This document shows, piece after piece, positions 36,201 to 43,159 of a stretch of DNA of 64,000 nucleotides (its first letter is position 1; each line of letters begins with the position of its first letter). The stretch lies in contig NC_009051.1 of the NCBI RefSeq assembly GCF_000015825.1, forward strand, positions 1,110,695 through 1,174,694, given 5' to 3'. The notes below the pieces were generated by a model that saw nothing but the letters and a program-made list of their open reading frames with translations, made no database searches and was not told where the DNA came from. The position numbers were made by a program, and so were the translations under genes. This DNA comes from Methanoculleus marisnigri JR1. GTDB taxonomy: Archaea; Halobacteriota; Methanomicrobia; Methanomicrobiales; Methanoculleaceae.

Positions 36201-36311
36201 GAGGTGCTCGCCGGGATGATTGACGCGACCGACCGGGAGATCGATAGGCTGGTGTACGAGTTGTACGGGCTGACTGAGGAGGAGATCGCGGTTGTGGAGG
36301 GGGTTGTGTAG
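33201..36311 (+). CDS. Type IIG restriction-modification enzyme (Eco57I-like)
   Basis: A 1036-residue single-chain enzyme (ATG 33201; an in-frame TTG lies at 33192). The N-terminal nuclease domain has PDYSFRIGG and VEAKKP (Asp76, Glu90, Lys92: PD-x-ExK). A helical connector follows, then an N6-adenine methylase with motif I DPACGSGSF (Asp403) and motif IV NPPY (Asn598-Tyr601). The last about 300 residues are a TaqI-like specificity domain. Between about 35640 and 36065 the DNA becomes clearly AT-richer, suggesting an exchanged recognition region. It should methylate and cut one target sequence. A piece of its 3' end is repeated at 38840-39031. Confidence 0.92.
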   Translation: MPAPPEIVDLVKRFDQYYAKYTSQSYNEFQVRKEFIDPFFEALGWDVNNRSGLDERYKDVIHEDTVRVEKSTKAPDYSFRIGGMRKFFVEAKKPAVNLKENPEPAYQVRRYAWSAKLPVSLLTDFEEFIIYDCTAKPSPKDKASVKRIGYYRYTDYVEKWDEIAAIFSKQGILTGGYDDYVDNLKQKKGGKGTAGIDDAFLAEIEGWRDILAKNIALRNKDLSVRELNAAVQKTIDRIIFLRICEDRGIEEYGQLKRIAAGKDVYEQLKLLFRYADDRYNSGLFHFSGEAGRGEEPDNLTLSLAIDDKVLKQIISHLYYPDSPYEFSVFPADILGQVYEQFLGKVIRLTAGHQAKVEEKPEVKKAGGVFYTPTYIVEYIVKQTVGNLVEGKDPKAVAGLHVLDPACGSGSFLLGAYQYLLDWHLAWYMDNLVPLLASGKKMTDPAVLELLPARPAPVKNGRGKKKRGDEYILPVYQVTDTDWRLTTEEKKRILLNNIYGVDIDPQAVEVTKLSLLLKVLEGEKSERIGKQLTITEERVLPSLHENIKCGNSLVGPDIYNDVQMTLDDEDAIFRINAFDWNQAFPSILQAGGFDAVIGNPPYVRQEILGREFKDYAKKHYAVYHGVADLYTYFIEKGVSLLRPGGQFAYIVANKWMRANYGKPLRQWLKEQRIEEIMDFGDLPVFESATTYPCILRIGAGSPCEWFDAVQVENLDYPDLTDYVKAHAYPVNLTYLDEEGWSLADEKTQALLLKIRAAGVPLGTYVDGKIYRGILTGLNEAFVIDEATRGRLIAEDPRSAEVIKPFLAGRDVKRYQPLELSKYLIFTRRGINIDSYPAIGRYLKQYKEKLIPRPRDWPSDKPWLGRKAGSYQWYEVQDSIDYYLEFEKPKIIVPAIVQRGSYTYDERSIYSNDKTSIIPCTDIYLLGILNSKVADFVVHLISSTKQGGYYEYKPMYISQIPIHPIDPSDPADVARHDRMVALVEKMLDLNRRLAAAKAPHEKEVLAGMIDATDREIDRLVYELYGLTEEEIAVVEGVV

Positions 36312-36373
36312 CCAGACAGCGGCTACATGAATATGGTGCTGATTGATGTCTCCTTCAAGAAGAGGTCAGTTAT

Positions 36374-37339
36374 ATGAGTAACATTGACGGCAAAGGGTAT
36401 GAAAAGTCGATACTGGAACTTCGGAGTAGAAGGCAATTACACTCTATAGTTGAAGAAAGATTGACGTACCTGTTAAGAAAGGTCATTCCCGAAGAAGCTT
36501 TTGTACCCGAGATCTATGGTGTACCTGGCGGACGCCATGATTTGATGGCTTTCTCTTTCAACGGCAGAAGGATCGTTTTTGAGTTGTTCTTTTCTCCCTC
36601 CCAAGTTTCTCAAGATCTACGGCTTCTTGAACAGTCAACAGCGGAAAAAAAGATTGCAATTCTGTTAGATTATGAAGTGGATCCAAGACTCAGCAACGAA
36701 TATTTTAGGAAGAAGCCAGATTCGTTTCCGTTCATATGGCTAAAATGGGTAATGGAACCAGATTTCGAGAAAATCTGTATTCAAAGGCTCAGAGAGATTA
36801 TCGATGACAAAGCAATTATCAATCAATTACGGTACCTCCTTGAAAGCCCCATTGGCGAACGTATAGAAAAGCACTTTCGCAAGCAGCTCAATGAAATTAA
36901 TAGAATTTTCGGGGCAGAGAGGAAGTCAACCGAACCAATAAAAGATCTAACCCCCACTAAACTTGCGTCCTTACGTATTATTGGCGAATTTAGAAAAAGT
37001 GGCATCCCTCTGGAAAAATTAAGGTCGCTTTATGCTTGGTTGTTGGAGGCAATGCCTTATGCGTTCACGATAGTCGGAAGCGGCTTTCAGGCATTCCTTA
37101 TAACAGACCTCAATGGTCGTCATGCAATTTGGAGCGATGGAGACTTGGCAGATGATCTTATCCTTTCTCCTGATGTTAGTAAACGACCAAACGTTGTTTT
37201 ATGTTTGAACGACATTATTAATGATATATTCGAGAAGGTCGGGTTTGAAAGGCGGGAGATTCAGTGGCATTTTTTCCATACTTACTTGGAATTCAGTGAA
37301 AATGATAGTGTCCCGTTTGATATTACCAATAAAATGTAG
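36374..37339 (+). CDS. Unknown protein with nuclease-like N-terminal region
   Basis: The 321 residues are coded by AT-rich DNA unlike the flanks. Residues 40-100 (FVPEIYGVPGGRHDLMAFSF, RRIVFELFFS and EKKIAILLDYE) look like the beta-core of a restriction-endonuclease fold: a GxxD strand followed by a strand with Glu. However, the ExK position reads ELF, so the catalytic Lys is missing or moved. A helical middle and a beta-rich C-terminal region (AFTIVGSGFQAFLITDLNG) follow. It lies 62 bases after the restriction gene and separates that gene from the antitoxin-like gene. A role with the restriction enzyme or in defence is inference from position only. Confidence 0.55.
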   Translation: MSNIDGKGYEKSILELRSRRQLHSIVEERLTYLLRKVIPEEAFVPEIYGVPGGRHDLMAFSFNGRRIVFELFFSPSQVSQDLRLLEQSTAEKKIAILLDYEVDPRLSNEYFRKKPDSFPFIWLKWVMEPDFEKICIQRLREIIDDKAIINQLRYLLESPIGERIEKHFRKQLNEINRIFGAERKSTEPIKDLTPTKLASLRIIGEFRKSGIPLEKLRSLYAWLLEAMPYAFTIVGSGFQAFLITDLNGRHAIWSDGDLADDLILSPDVSKRPNVVLCLNDIINDIFEKVGFERREIQWHFFHTYLEFSENDSVPFDITNKM

Positions 37340-37460
37340 CAAAACAGCGTAAGAACTAATCTTGCGAGGAACTGACCCTCCCTCCGCTTGCGGTGTCTGC
37401 ATGGGAGTGAAAAGCTCTTAGTTTTCCCTGACGGTAAAGGTGATCCATGGAGTGGGGGCA

Positions 37461-37646
37461 ATGCCGGTAGAAGTCGACGGAAGACTGATCGACGACACGA
37501 CAATCCAGCTCGACCGACCCCTGAAACCCGGGGAAGAGCGAGTGGTGGTCAGGTTGAGGAAACACCCTAAAAAAACGACAAAACTTCATGCTCCTGAAGA
37601 ATACGTCCTGAAACTGGCCGAGAAAGACCTTGAAGAGCTGTACTGA
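37461..37646 (+). CDS. Antitoxin-like protein, orphan copy
   Basis: The 61 residues (MPVEVDGRLIDDTTIQLDRP and on, ending LKLAEKDLEELY) are nearly identical to the product of 39193-39378, which overlaps a PIN toxin gene. Here the similarity stops exactly at the stop codon and no PIN gene follows; a nucleotidyltransferase gene begins 25 bases later. The N-terminal half is beta-rich and the C-terminal half helical and charged, as in many small antitoxins. It may neutralise the PIN toxin encoded 1.7 kb away, or be a relic. Confidence 0.6.
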   Translation: MPVEVDGRLIDDTTIQLDRPLKPGEERVVVRLRKHPKKTTKLHAPEEYVLKLAEKDLEELY

Positions 37647-37670
37647 TACGTATATCGGAGATGATACGGC

Positions 37671-37973
37671 ATGCTTACGGCTGACGGCATTCTCGGTGCG
37701 CTGGCGGAACACCGCGAACGGATCAGGAGCCTGGGCGTTCGGCAGATCGGGGTCTTCGGGTCGTTTGCCCGGGACGAGGGGCATGAAGAGAGCGATATCG
37801 ATATTCTCATCGAGTTCGAGGAAGGGGGGCGTTCTTTTGACACGTATATGGACCTCAAGTTCTTCCTCGAAGATCTCTTCGGGAGGAGAGTCGACCTCGT
37901 CGACCGCGATGCCATAAAACCGGCTCTCGCACCACATATCCTCAGAAGTGTTCGGTATGTCCCGGGAATATAA
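37671..37973 (+). CDS. MNT-type nucleotidyltransferase (antitoxin), copy 1
   Basis: A 100-residue minimal nucleotidyltransferase with IGVFGSFARDEGHEESDIDI (GSF-x10-DID metal site). It lines up with MntA antitoxins of the type VII toxin-antitoxin group, which inactivate HEPN toxins by adding AMP. The expected HEPN partner overlaps its 3' end (ATG 37957) but is broken by a frameshift and truncation. The catalytic residues are intact. Ribosome site GGAG lies about 12 bases upstream. Confidence 0.85.
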   Translation: MLTADGILGALAEHRERIRSLGVRQIGVFGSFARDEGHEESDIDILIEFEEGGRSFDTYMDLKFFLEDLFGRRVDLVDRDAIKPALAPHILRSVRYVPGI

Positions 37974-38135
37974 CCTCTACCTCCACGATCAACCTTCGAG
38001 GCTATCAGGAGAATTGACCGATACACCCGGGGAATGGACTACGAGGAGTTCCTGGCGGACGACCTGGTACAGGACGGAGTGATCCGGAACCTCATGGTCT
38101 CCCCCGGAGAGCCGCTTTGCCCCTCAAAAGACTGA
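37957..38135 (+). pseudogene. HEPN toxin gene, frameshifted and truncated
   Basis: The frame begins MSREYNLYLHDQ, overlapping the MNT gene as in intact pairs. It then shifts frame near 38000; the family sequence EAIRRIDRYTRGMDYEEFLA and DDLVQDGVIRNL follows in another frame. After VIRNL it ends in unrelated residues at 38135. The RxxxxH ribonuclease motif that should come later is missing. The toxin is therefore dead. Confidence 0.75.
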
Positions 38136-38204
38136 TACGGGTGAGCGTCATACTAACCAGTATAGATACGGGTGGGCAGAGTGGCAGGACGCACATTAAC
38201 CAGG

Positions 38205-38522
38205 ATGGCACGCGAGACTATCATCGCGATACTCACCCGAAACGATGCCGAGTGGATCGCGGTCTTCGGCTCCTATGCACGGGGATCCGCCAACCCGTCG
38301 AGCGATATCGATATCCTTGTCCGGTTCGCCCGCAAAAAAAGCCTTTTTTCGCTTGTCCGGATCGAGGACGAGCTTGCCCGGGCTCTGTGCATGAAGGTGG
38401 ATCTCGTCACCGAGAACGCCGTGAGCCCGTACCTTGCCGATGCAATCTACCGTGACGCCGTGGTGATCTATGACGCCGGAGGACTTCCGCATATCTTCAC
38501 CACATCCTTGATGCCATACTGA
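38205..38522 (+). CDS. MNT-type nucleotidyltransferase (antitoxin), copy 2
   Basis: The 105 residues from ATG 38205 contain VFGSYARGSANPSSDIDILV (GSY-x10-DID), KVDLVTENAVSPYLADAIYR and a family end at VVIYDA; a few extra residues follow to the stop at 38522. It belongs to the same family as the copy at 37671 but is clearly diverged from it, so it is a second acquisition rather than a fresh duplication. It overlaps the start of a second HEPN gene. GTG 38172 is an alternative start. The function would be AMP transfer to the HEPN partner. Confidence 0.82.
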   Translation: MARETIIAILTRNDAEWIAVFGSYARGSANPSSDIDILVRFARKKSLFSLVRIEDELARALCMKVDLVTENAVSPYLADAIYRDAVVIYDAGGLPHIFTTSLMPY

Positions 38523-38812
38523 GCATCGAGGAGTTCTCCGAAGGCATCGGATCGGCGGAGGATCTCCGGAACCGCCGGCTGGAGCGTGCCGGGATCGAGC
38601 GCATGCTGACCATCATCGGCGAGGCGGCAAAGATGGCATCGCCGGAGTTGCGCAGGGAGTACCCGGAGATCCCCTGGAGGGAGGCTGCGGGGATGCGGGA
38701 TAAGATCGTCCACCATTACTTCGGCGTGGATTACGAAGCGGTGTTCCTGACCCTGCGCGATGATCTTCCGGTTCTTAAGCGAGAAATCCAGTCGATTCTT
38801 AACGAAGCCTAA
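38470..38812 (+). pseudogene. HEPN toxin gene, 5' frameshift
   Basis: ATG 38470 (MTPEDFRI) overlaps the MNT gene as expected, but this frame stops after 13 codons. The true continuation (YLHHILDAILSIEEFSEGIG and on) lies in another frame from about 38492 and has no start codon of its own before the Met at 38603. The rest is complete, including RDKIVHHYFGVD with the RxxxxH motif. Loss of two bases in a short AT repeat at 38491-38494 explains it. A shorter product from 38603 would lack the first helices. Confidence 0.72.
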
Positions 38813-38839
38813 CGTTAGTTACGCTGTTTCTCACCCCGT

Positions 38840-39031
38840 CGTGACCGCATGGTCGCCCTCGTCGAGAAGATGCTCGACCTGAACAGGCGCCTCGCGGCGG
38901 CGAAGGCCCCGCACGAGAAGGAGGTGCTCGCCGGGATGATCTATGCGACCGACCGGCAGATCGATAGGCTGGTGTATGAGTTGTACGGGCTCATGGAGGA
39001 GGAGATCGCGGTTGTGGAGGGGGCGGCCTGA
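38840..39031 (+). pseudogene. Duplicated 3' tail of the type IIG restriction gene
   Basis: The last about 60 codons of the restriction gene (36120-36311) are repeated with only a few changes: MVALVEKMLDLNRRLAAAKA is identical, and the end reads EEIAVVEGAA against EEIAVVEGVV. There is no methylase or nuclease part in front of it. It marks the left side of a duplicated segment that continues into the antitoxin-like gene. Confidence 0.88.
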
Positions 39032-39192
39032 TGCAGGAGCCAGTCCTCCTGCATGAGGAAGCTGGCGCAGGGCTTCACCACGGTCGCCACGCATCCCATC
39101 CATCACCCGTACCGGCCGCATCAATCCCCGCACACAGGAGCGAAGAACCTTTAATTTTCCCGGCGGCAATAGTGATCCATGGAGTGGGGACA

Positions 39193-39378
39193 ATGCCGGT
39201 AGAAGTCGACGGAAGACTGATCGACGACACGACAATCCAGCTCGACCGACCCCTGAAACCCGGGGAAGAGCGAGTGGTAGTCAGGTTGAGGAAACACCCT
39301 AAAAAAATGACAAAACTCTATGCTCCTGAAGAATACATCCTGAAACTGGCCGAGAAAGACCTTGAAGAGCTGTACTGA
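39193..39378 (+). CDS. Antitoxin-like protein paired with PIN toxin
   Basis: A 61-residue twin of the protein at 37461-37646, with a few substitutions (KKMTKLYAPEEYI against KKTTKLHAPEEYV). Its stop overlaps the PIN gene start by one base (TGATG), the usual arrangement for translationally coupled toxin-antitoxin pairs. I do not recognise a named antitoxin family; the antitoxin role is inferred from this coupling. A TTTAATTTT stretch near 39149-39157 is a possible promoter. Confidence 0.7.
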   Translation: MPVEVDGRLIDDTTIQLDRPLKPGEERVVVRLRKHPKKMTKLYAPEEYILKLAEKDLEELY

Positions 39379-39887
39379 TGAACATAGCTGATCTGGAAGA
39401 GGGAACGGTGTTTCTTGACACCAACATCCTCCTCTACGCCTATACCACTACGCGGTTCTCTCTATCGTGTGAGAGGCTTCTTGAAAAGATACAGGCAGGG
39501 GATATTACGGGATATATCAACGCCACTGTCTTGGACGAATTCTTCCACAAAGCCCTCCTCACGGAGTTATATACGGAGAAGCATCTCTCGCCACGGGAAG
39601 CGATTGCTTACATCAAGAAATACCCTGAGATCTTACTCGATCTGAACACTCCATACGTCATGGCCAGAGAGATACTGGAAGAGTACAATCTCACGGTCCT
39701 TGAAACCTCGAATCTTCCGGGCGATGCGCTCCTGATCTCGCAACGGTATGGACTGCTCTTCTCTGATGCTCTGCATGCTGCGTCTGCACGCAATCACCAC
39801 ATTGACTATTTCGCCACGAATGACCGGGATTTCGACCGGGTAGATTTTCTCACCCTGGCGCGTCCTTCTGCTGAACCAATATCCTGA
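39378..39887 (+). CDS. PIN-domain ribonuclease toxin
   Basis: A 169-residue PIN protein with the acidic metal site residues in order: FLDTNILLYAY (first Asp), VLDEFFHKAL (Glu), LLFSDALHAAS (Asp) and ATNDRDFDRV (Asp). The length is a little above the usual 130-150. PIN toxins cleave RNA, often tRNA or rRNA, when the antitoxin is lost. All active-site positions look intact. It follows the antitoxin-like gene with a one-base overlap. Confidence 0.9.
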   Translation: MNIADLEEGTVFLDTNILLYAYTTTRFSLSCERLLEKIQAGDITGYINATVLDEFFHKALLTELYTEKHLSPREAIAYIKKYPEILLDLNTPYVMAREILEEYNLTVLETSNLPGDALLISQRYGLLFSDALHAASARNHHIDYFATNDRDFDRVDFLTLARPSAEPIS

Positions 39888-40042
39888 CCGCCCGCGCCGG
39901 TCACACCCGTCTCGTGAAAGAAAGGCCCTCCTCCGGCAAGGATGGAACGACCGAGAAGGAACTCGTTATTCACCCTCCGCCGGGCACCTCCATCAACGGG
40001 CCACACGAAATACAGAGGAAACCGCCATCCATCTATCCCAGT

Positions 40043-40921
40043 TTATTCGACGTTCCCCTCAAGCAGACCGCTCACACAGGCAATGTACTTCCCGGCATCG
40101 GTGATGTGAACAGAAAATCGCCTGCCGGTCCAGATGCGCGTGATGTAGCCTGTGGCTTCCAGTTTATGCAGGTATTTTCGGTTCGTCCTGTTGAGGAGTT
40201 CCCGGTTCTTCGGCCCTGAACTGTATTCGCCAGGTTTGTTCCTCTTTTCCGGCGGCAATTCGCCGTACCCTTCAAATCCTTTCTTGTGGCAAAAGTCGAA
40301 GAGACCCTCGCTGGTCATCCCCTGCCCCCGCCGGTAGAGTTCGCACAGCAGCAACTGGCACTCGGCATCCGGCATCATGATGGAGAAGTTGTACAGCGGT
40401 TCAACCCGCCCGGTCTCCACGATACTCAGACCGTGGTTCACCTCGAGCGCGGCATCACCACCCGTTGCATAGCGATCCGCATGCACGTAGTACGCCGTAA
40501 CCCCGTGCACCATCGCCGCCATGGTGACGGCCACCGACGTCATCCTGCCGCAGGCCGACATATTGATCAGGACGTCGTTCCCCTGCCGCTTCTCTCTCAC
40601 GATCAGGGAGGAGACGACCCGGAGCACATCAAGGATGTCGAACATATTGCAGTAGGTGACCTCGGGGTGGACACCCGCCGCCAGCAGCCCCTCACAGACC
40701 CTCTTCGTGTAGTGCCGCTGCTTCTCCAGCATCTGCTCGTCCAGATCGGCGTTGTCCGGAACCACGATGACGTATGCACGCTCGGCCCGGTATGTATTGA
40801 ACGGCTTTACGGCCCGGTCGATCTCGTGGCCGAGCGGGATCAGGTGAACCCGCTCGTTCAGGCCATCGGCCCTGGCAGGCTGAATGGGATCAAGAGTTTT
40901 CACAATATTCACAATAGTCAC
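40043..40921 (-). CDS. CARF-like domain / winged-helix regulator (HFX_2341, DUF6293 type)
   Basis: The 292 residues start at GTG 40921. The N-terminal about 160 residues form a Rossmann-like CARF-type domain: RVHLIPLGHEIDRAVKPF, AYVIVVPDN and the ligand-binding loop NMSACGRMTSVAVTMAAM. A C-terminal region with helix-turn-helix character (LCELYRRGQGMTSEGLFDF and TNRKYLHKLEATGYITR) should bind DNA. CARF domains sense cyclic oligoadenylates or related nucleotides, mostly in type III CRISPR systems such as Csa3. No CRISPR array or cas gene is present here. Tandem TATTGTGA units overlap the start region and may be its operator. Confidence 0.72.
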   Translation of the reverse strand: MTIVNIVKTLDPIQPARADGLNERVHLIPLGHEIDRAVKPFNTYRAERAYVIVVPDNADLDEQMLEKQRHYTKRVCEGLLAAGVHPEVTYCNMFDILDVLRVVSSLIVREKRQGNDVLINMSACGRMTSVAVTMAAMVHGVTAYYVHADRYATGGDAALEVNHGLSIVETGRVEPLYNFSIMMPDAECQLLLCELYRRGQGMTSEGLFDFCHKKGFEGYGELPPEKRNKPGEYSSGPKNRELLNRTNRKYLHKLEATGYITRIWTGRRFSVHITDAGKYIACVSGLLEGNVE

Positions 40922-41004
40922 GTGAATTTTTTAATGGTTTCCCTGTGCGTATACAACAATGGGACAGGGCGATGGGGGAGCCCTGCTCGCACGAGGGATC
41001 AGAA

Positions 41005-41733
41005 ATGAATGACCAGACACTTAAACCATCGATAAAAAACCGGATCAGCGACCTGATCGCGACCTGCGATTTTGCAGAACTCTACCGCAAGTATGCATGG
41101 AAGCGGGATGTGTGGCAGAATGGATTCCCCGACATCTGCCGGCTTGAGCGTGGGACCGGTGACGCCGCAAGGGCCGGAACGCTCTCTGAGGAACACCTGA
41201 AAGCGATCGCGCGGTGGGGCGGGCTGCCGGGCATCGAGCGGATCCGGGCGCTTGCTCCGATCCGGATCGCCCTCTTTGAGGACGGAAAGGTTGCCCGATG
41301 GGTACGGGAGAACCCGGAGAACGCCATTCGTGTACTTGGCGACCAGATCCGGGGGTTTGGCCCCACCTATACCAGCAACCTCCTGCGGTTCGCAGCGCCG
41401 GAACTTTTCGGAGCGATCGACACCCGGATCGTCCGGGCCTTCGGTGCGGGGGACACCGGCCACCTGCACCTCCTTGACCTGATCGCGACACCCGTTGATG
41501 GGCGCTGGGCGATCCTCTCCGGCCAACAGGGCTGGCCGGGAGAATACGGCACGTGGACCGCCATCCTGTCCTACACAGCAGCAGAGCTCAATGCAGCAGG
41601 CCAACCGTGCCCGCACCCGGAGGCGTTCATCAGTGCAGGTCTTCGCGAGCGCGGGATCTGGCTGGACGCCGATGTGGAGATGGCATTCTTTAATTATGCC
41701 TCGGGAAAAATCCAGAACATAAGGAGGGATTGA
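41005..41733 (+). CDS. HhH-GPD DNA glycosylase-like protein
   Basis: The 242 residues begin at ATG 41005. The middle has a helix-hairpin-helix pattern (QIRGFGPTYTSNLLRFAAPE) followed by AIDTRIVRAFG, which aligns with the HhH plus catalytic-Asp motif of base excision glycosylases (compare AVDTHVFRV). No Fe-S cluster cysteines are visible, and the rest (ILSGQQGWPGEYGTWTAIL) is unfamiliar. It could remove damaged or modified bases, or use the fold only to bind DNA. It is divergent from the CARF gene and one base ahead of the TPR/cold-shock gene, with which it forms an operon. Confidence 0.55.
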   Translation: MNDQTLKPSIKNRISDLIATCDFAELYRKYAWKRDVWQNGFPDICRLERGTGDAARAGTLSEEHLKAIARWGGLPGIERIRALAPIRIALFEDGKVARWVRENPENAIRVLGDQIRGFGPTYTSNLLRFAAPELFGAIDTRIVRAFGAGDTGHLHLLDLIATPVDGRWAILSGQQGWPGEYGTWTAILSYTAAELNAAGQPCPHPEAFISAGLRERGIWLDADVEMAFFNYASGKIQNIRRD

Positions 41734-41734
41734 A

Positions 41735-43045
41735 ATGGACACCCCTGAAGACCGCTCACGGCAAGCGAACGAGCTGAGGAAGAGCGGGAGATGCAAAGAT
41801 GCTCTGGAGATCTATCGTGATCTCTGGGACGGTCAGTATTACAACGAATATACTGCTGCGGGCCTGTTGCACTGTCTCCGGAAACTGCACCGCCTCGACG
41901 AGGCGATGACCTTCGCCGACGATATCGCCGCGCGTTACCCCGATCACAACTGGGTAAACCTGGAGGTCGCGTGGGCATACGCCGACTATGTCAAGGGAAT
42001 GGCAGAGAACGGGGCGTCTGTCCCGGTGCTCCATGCCTGCGGAGAGAAGGCTCTCTCCAGAAACCCACCACCACAGGCGGTGAGCCATATCGCCTTCGCC
42101 ATCATGAGACCGGCAAAAGATGCCAAAGACTGGCATACGCTGGCGGCATGGACGTCGCGGGTCGATCCGTTGCTGCTCAGCCCAACGGGGATGAAGCTCC
42201 CCGACGGAAAAGAAGGCTGGAGTTACCTTGCCCGCTGGTATCACTACCGGAACATGGGGCTCATCGGAACGGGGCGCGCGCAAGACGCCCTTCCTTTTTG
42301 CCGTGAAGCGATTGAGAGGTTCCCCAATCAGTACAAATTCTTTGCATACGATCTCGCCAGGGCATATGCAGGCATCGGCGAGTACGAAAAGGCGGCAGAG
42401 ACGTTTGACGAACTCTGCCGGAATGTCCGGCCGGACTTCTACCACCTCTTCGAGTATGGGAAGGTCGTCCACCAGCTCGGCCGTCCGGAAGAGGCGCTGA
42501 CACTGATGACCCGGGCCGCGAAGGCAGGGCAGCGCCCGGAGTTCATGGTCGGATACTTTATGGAGATGGGTGACATCTTCAAGCAGGTCGGTCGCCTGGA
42601 CGCGGCCCGCGACCACTATACGCTGGTGACAGCCCTGCGGATGCGGATGTCATGGTCCATTCCTCCTGAATTGCAGCAGCGCCTCGATGAGAACGCCATC
42701 TCTTCGATCGAGGACTCCGTTGAGGAACTCACCTATCGGTGCAGCCGCCACTGGAGCAGCTGCGAAACCGGGCAGAGTCCCCTGACGGCGCAGCATGAGC
42801 GGGAAAAGCCGCTTGCGGAGGGGGTAGTTGGCAGGATCTTTCTCGGGCATCCGGACCGCGAGTACTTCTTCATCAACCCGCCGGACGCTGACGGATACAT
42901 CGGGTTCAAGAAAGAGCTCACCTGGGCACCGGAGGACCGGAGCAAGGTTGTATTCGACGTTGTTCCGTCGTTTAACCGGAAGAAGAACGAGTGGGCTGCA
43001 AAGGCAGTGAACGTCCGGCCGAAGGACGATACTGGAGCACGATAG
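41735..43045 (+). CDS. TPR protein with C-terminal cold-shock-like domain
   Basis: The 436 residues start at ATG 41735 after AGGAGGG (41722-41728). Residues 1-310 are tetratricopeptide-like helical pairs (for example GRCKDALEIYRDLWDGQYYN and YEKAAETFDELCRNV). The C-terminal about 75 residues (GVVGRIFLGHPDREYFFINP and DADGYIGFKKEL, then SKVVFDVVPSFNRKKNEWAA) follow the spacing of a cold-shock/OB-fold RNA-binding domain. It probably scaffolds partner proteins while binding single-stranded nucleic acid. The fusion is unusual and I know no named family. It lies with the HhH-GPD-like gene in one operon. Confidence 0.62.
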   Translation: MDTPEDRSRQANELRKSGRCKDALEIYRDLWDGQYYNEYTAAGLLHCLRKLHRLDEAMTFADDIAARYPDHNWVNLEVAWAYADYVKGMAENGASVPVLHACGEKALSRNPPPQAVSHIAFAIMRPAKDAKDWHTLAAWTSRVDPLLLSPTGMKLPDGKEGWSYLARWYHYRNMGLIGTGRAQDALPFCREAIERFPNQYKFFAYDLARAYAGIGEYEKAAETFDELCRNVRPDFYHLFEYGKVVHQLGRPEEALTLMTRAAKAGQRPEFMVGYFMEMGDIFKQVGRLDAARDHYTLVTALRMRMSWSIPPELQQRLDENAISSIEDSVEELTYRCSRHWSSCETGQSPLTAQHEREKPLAEGVVGRIFLGHPDREYFFINPPDADGYIGFKKELTWAPEDRSKVVFDVVPSFNRKKNEWAAKAVNVRPKDDTGAR

Positions 43046-43159
43046 GGTGAAGATTCGGGTAGGATGCAAACGACGCAGGAGCGAGAGCGCGTGAAGAGAG
43101 GCGCGGCCGGCATACAATCCGGGGACAACGCATGCGTATGTGATGTACAAAGACGGTAA

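Noticed and set aside
40043-43045. Part of a CRISPR-Cas locus
   Set aside because: A CARF-like gene is present, but there is no repeat-spacer array and no cas gene in the window.
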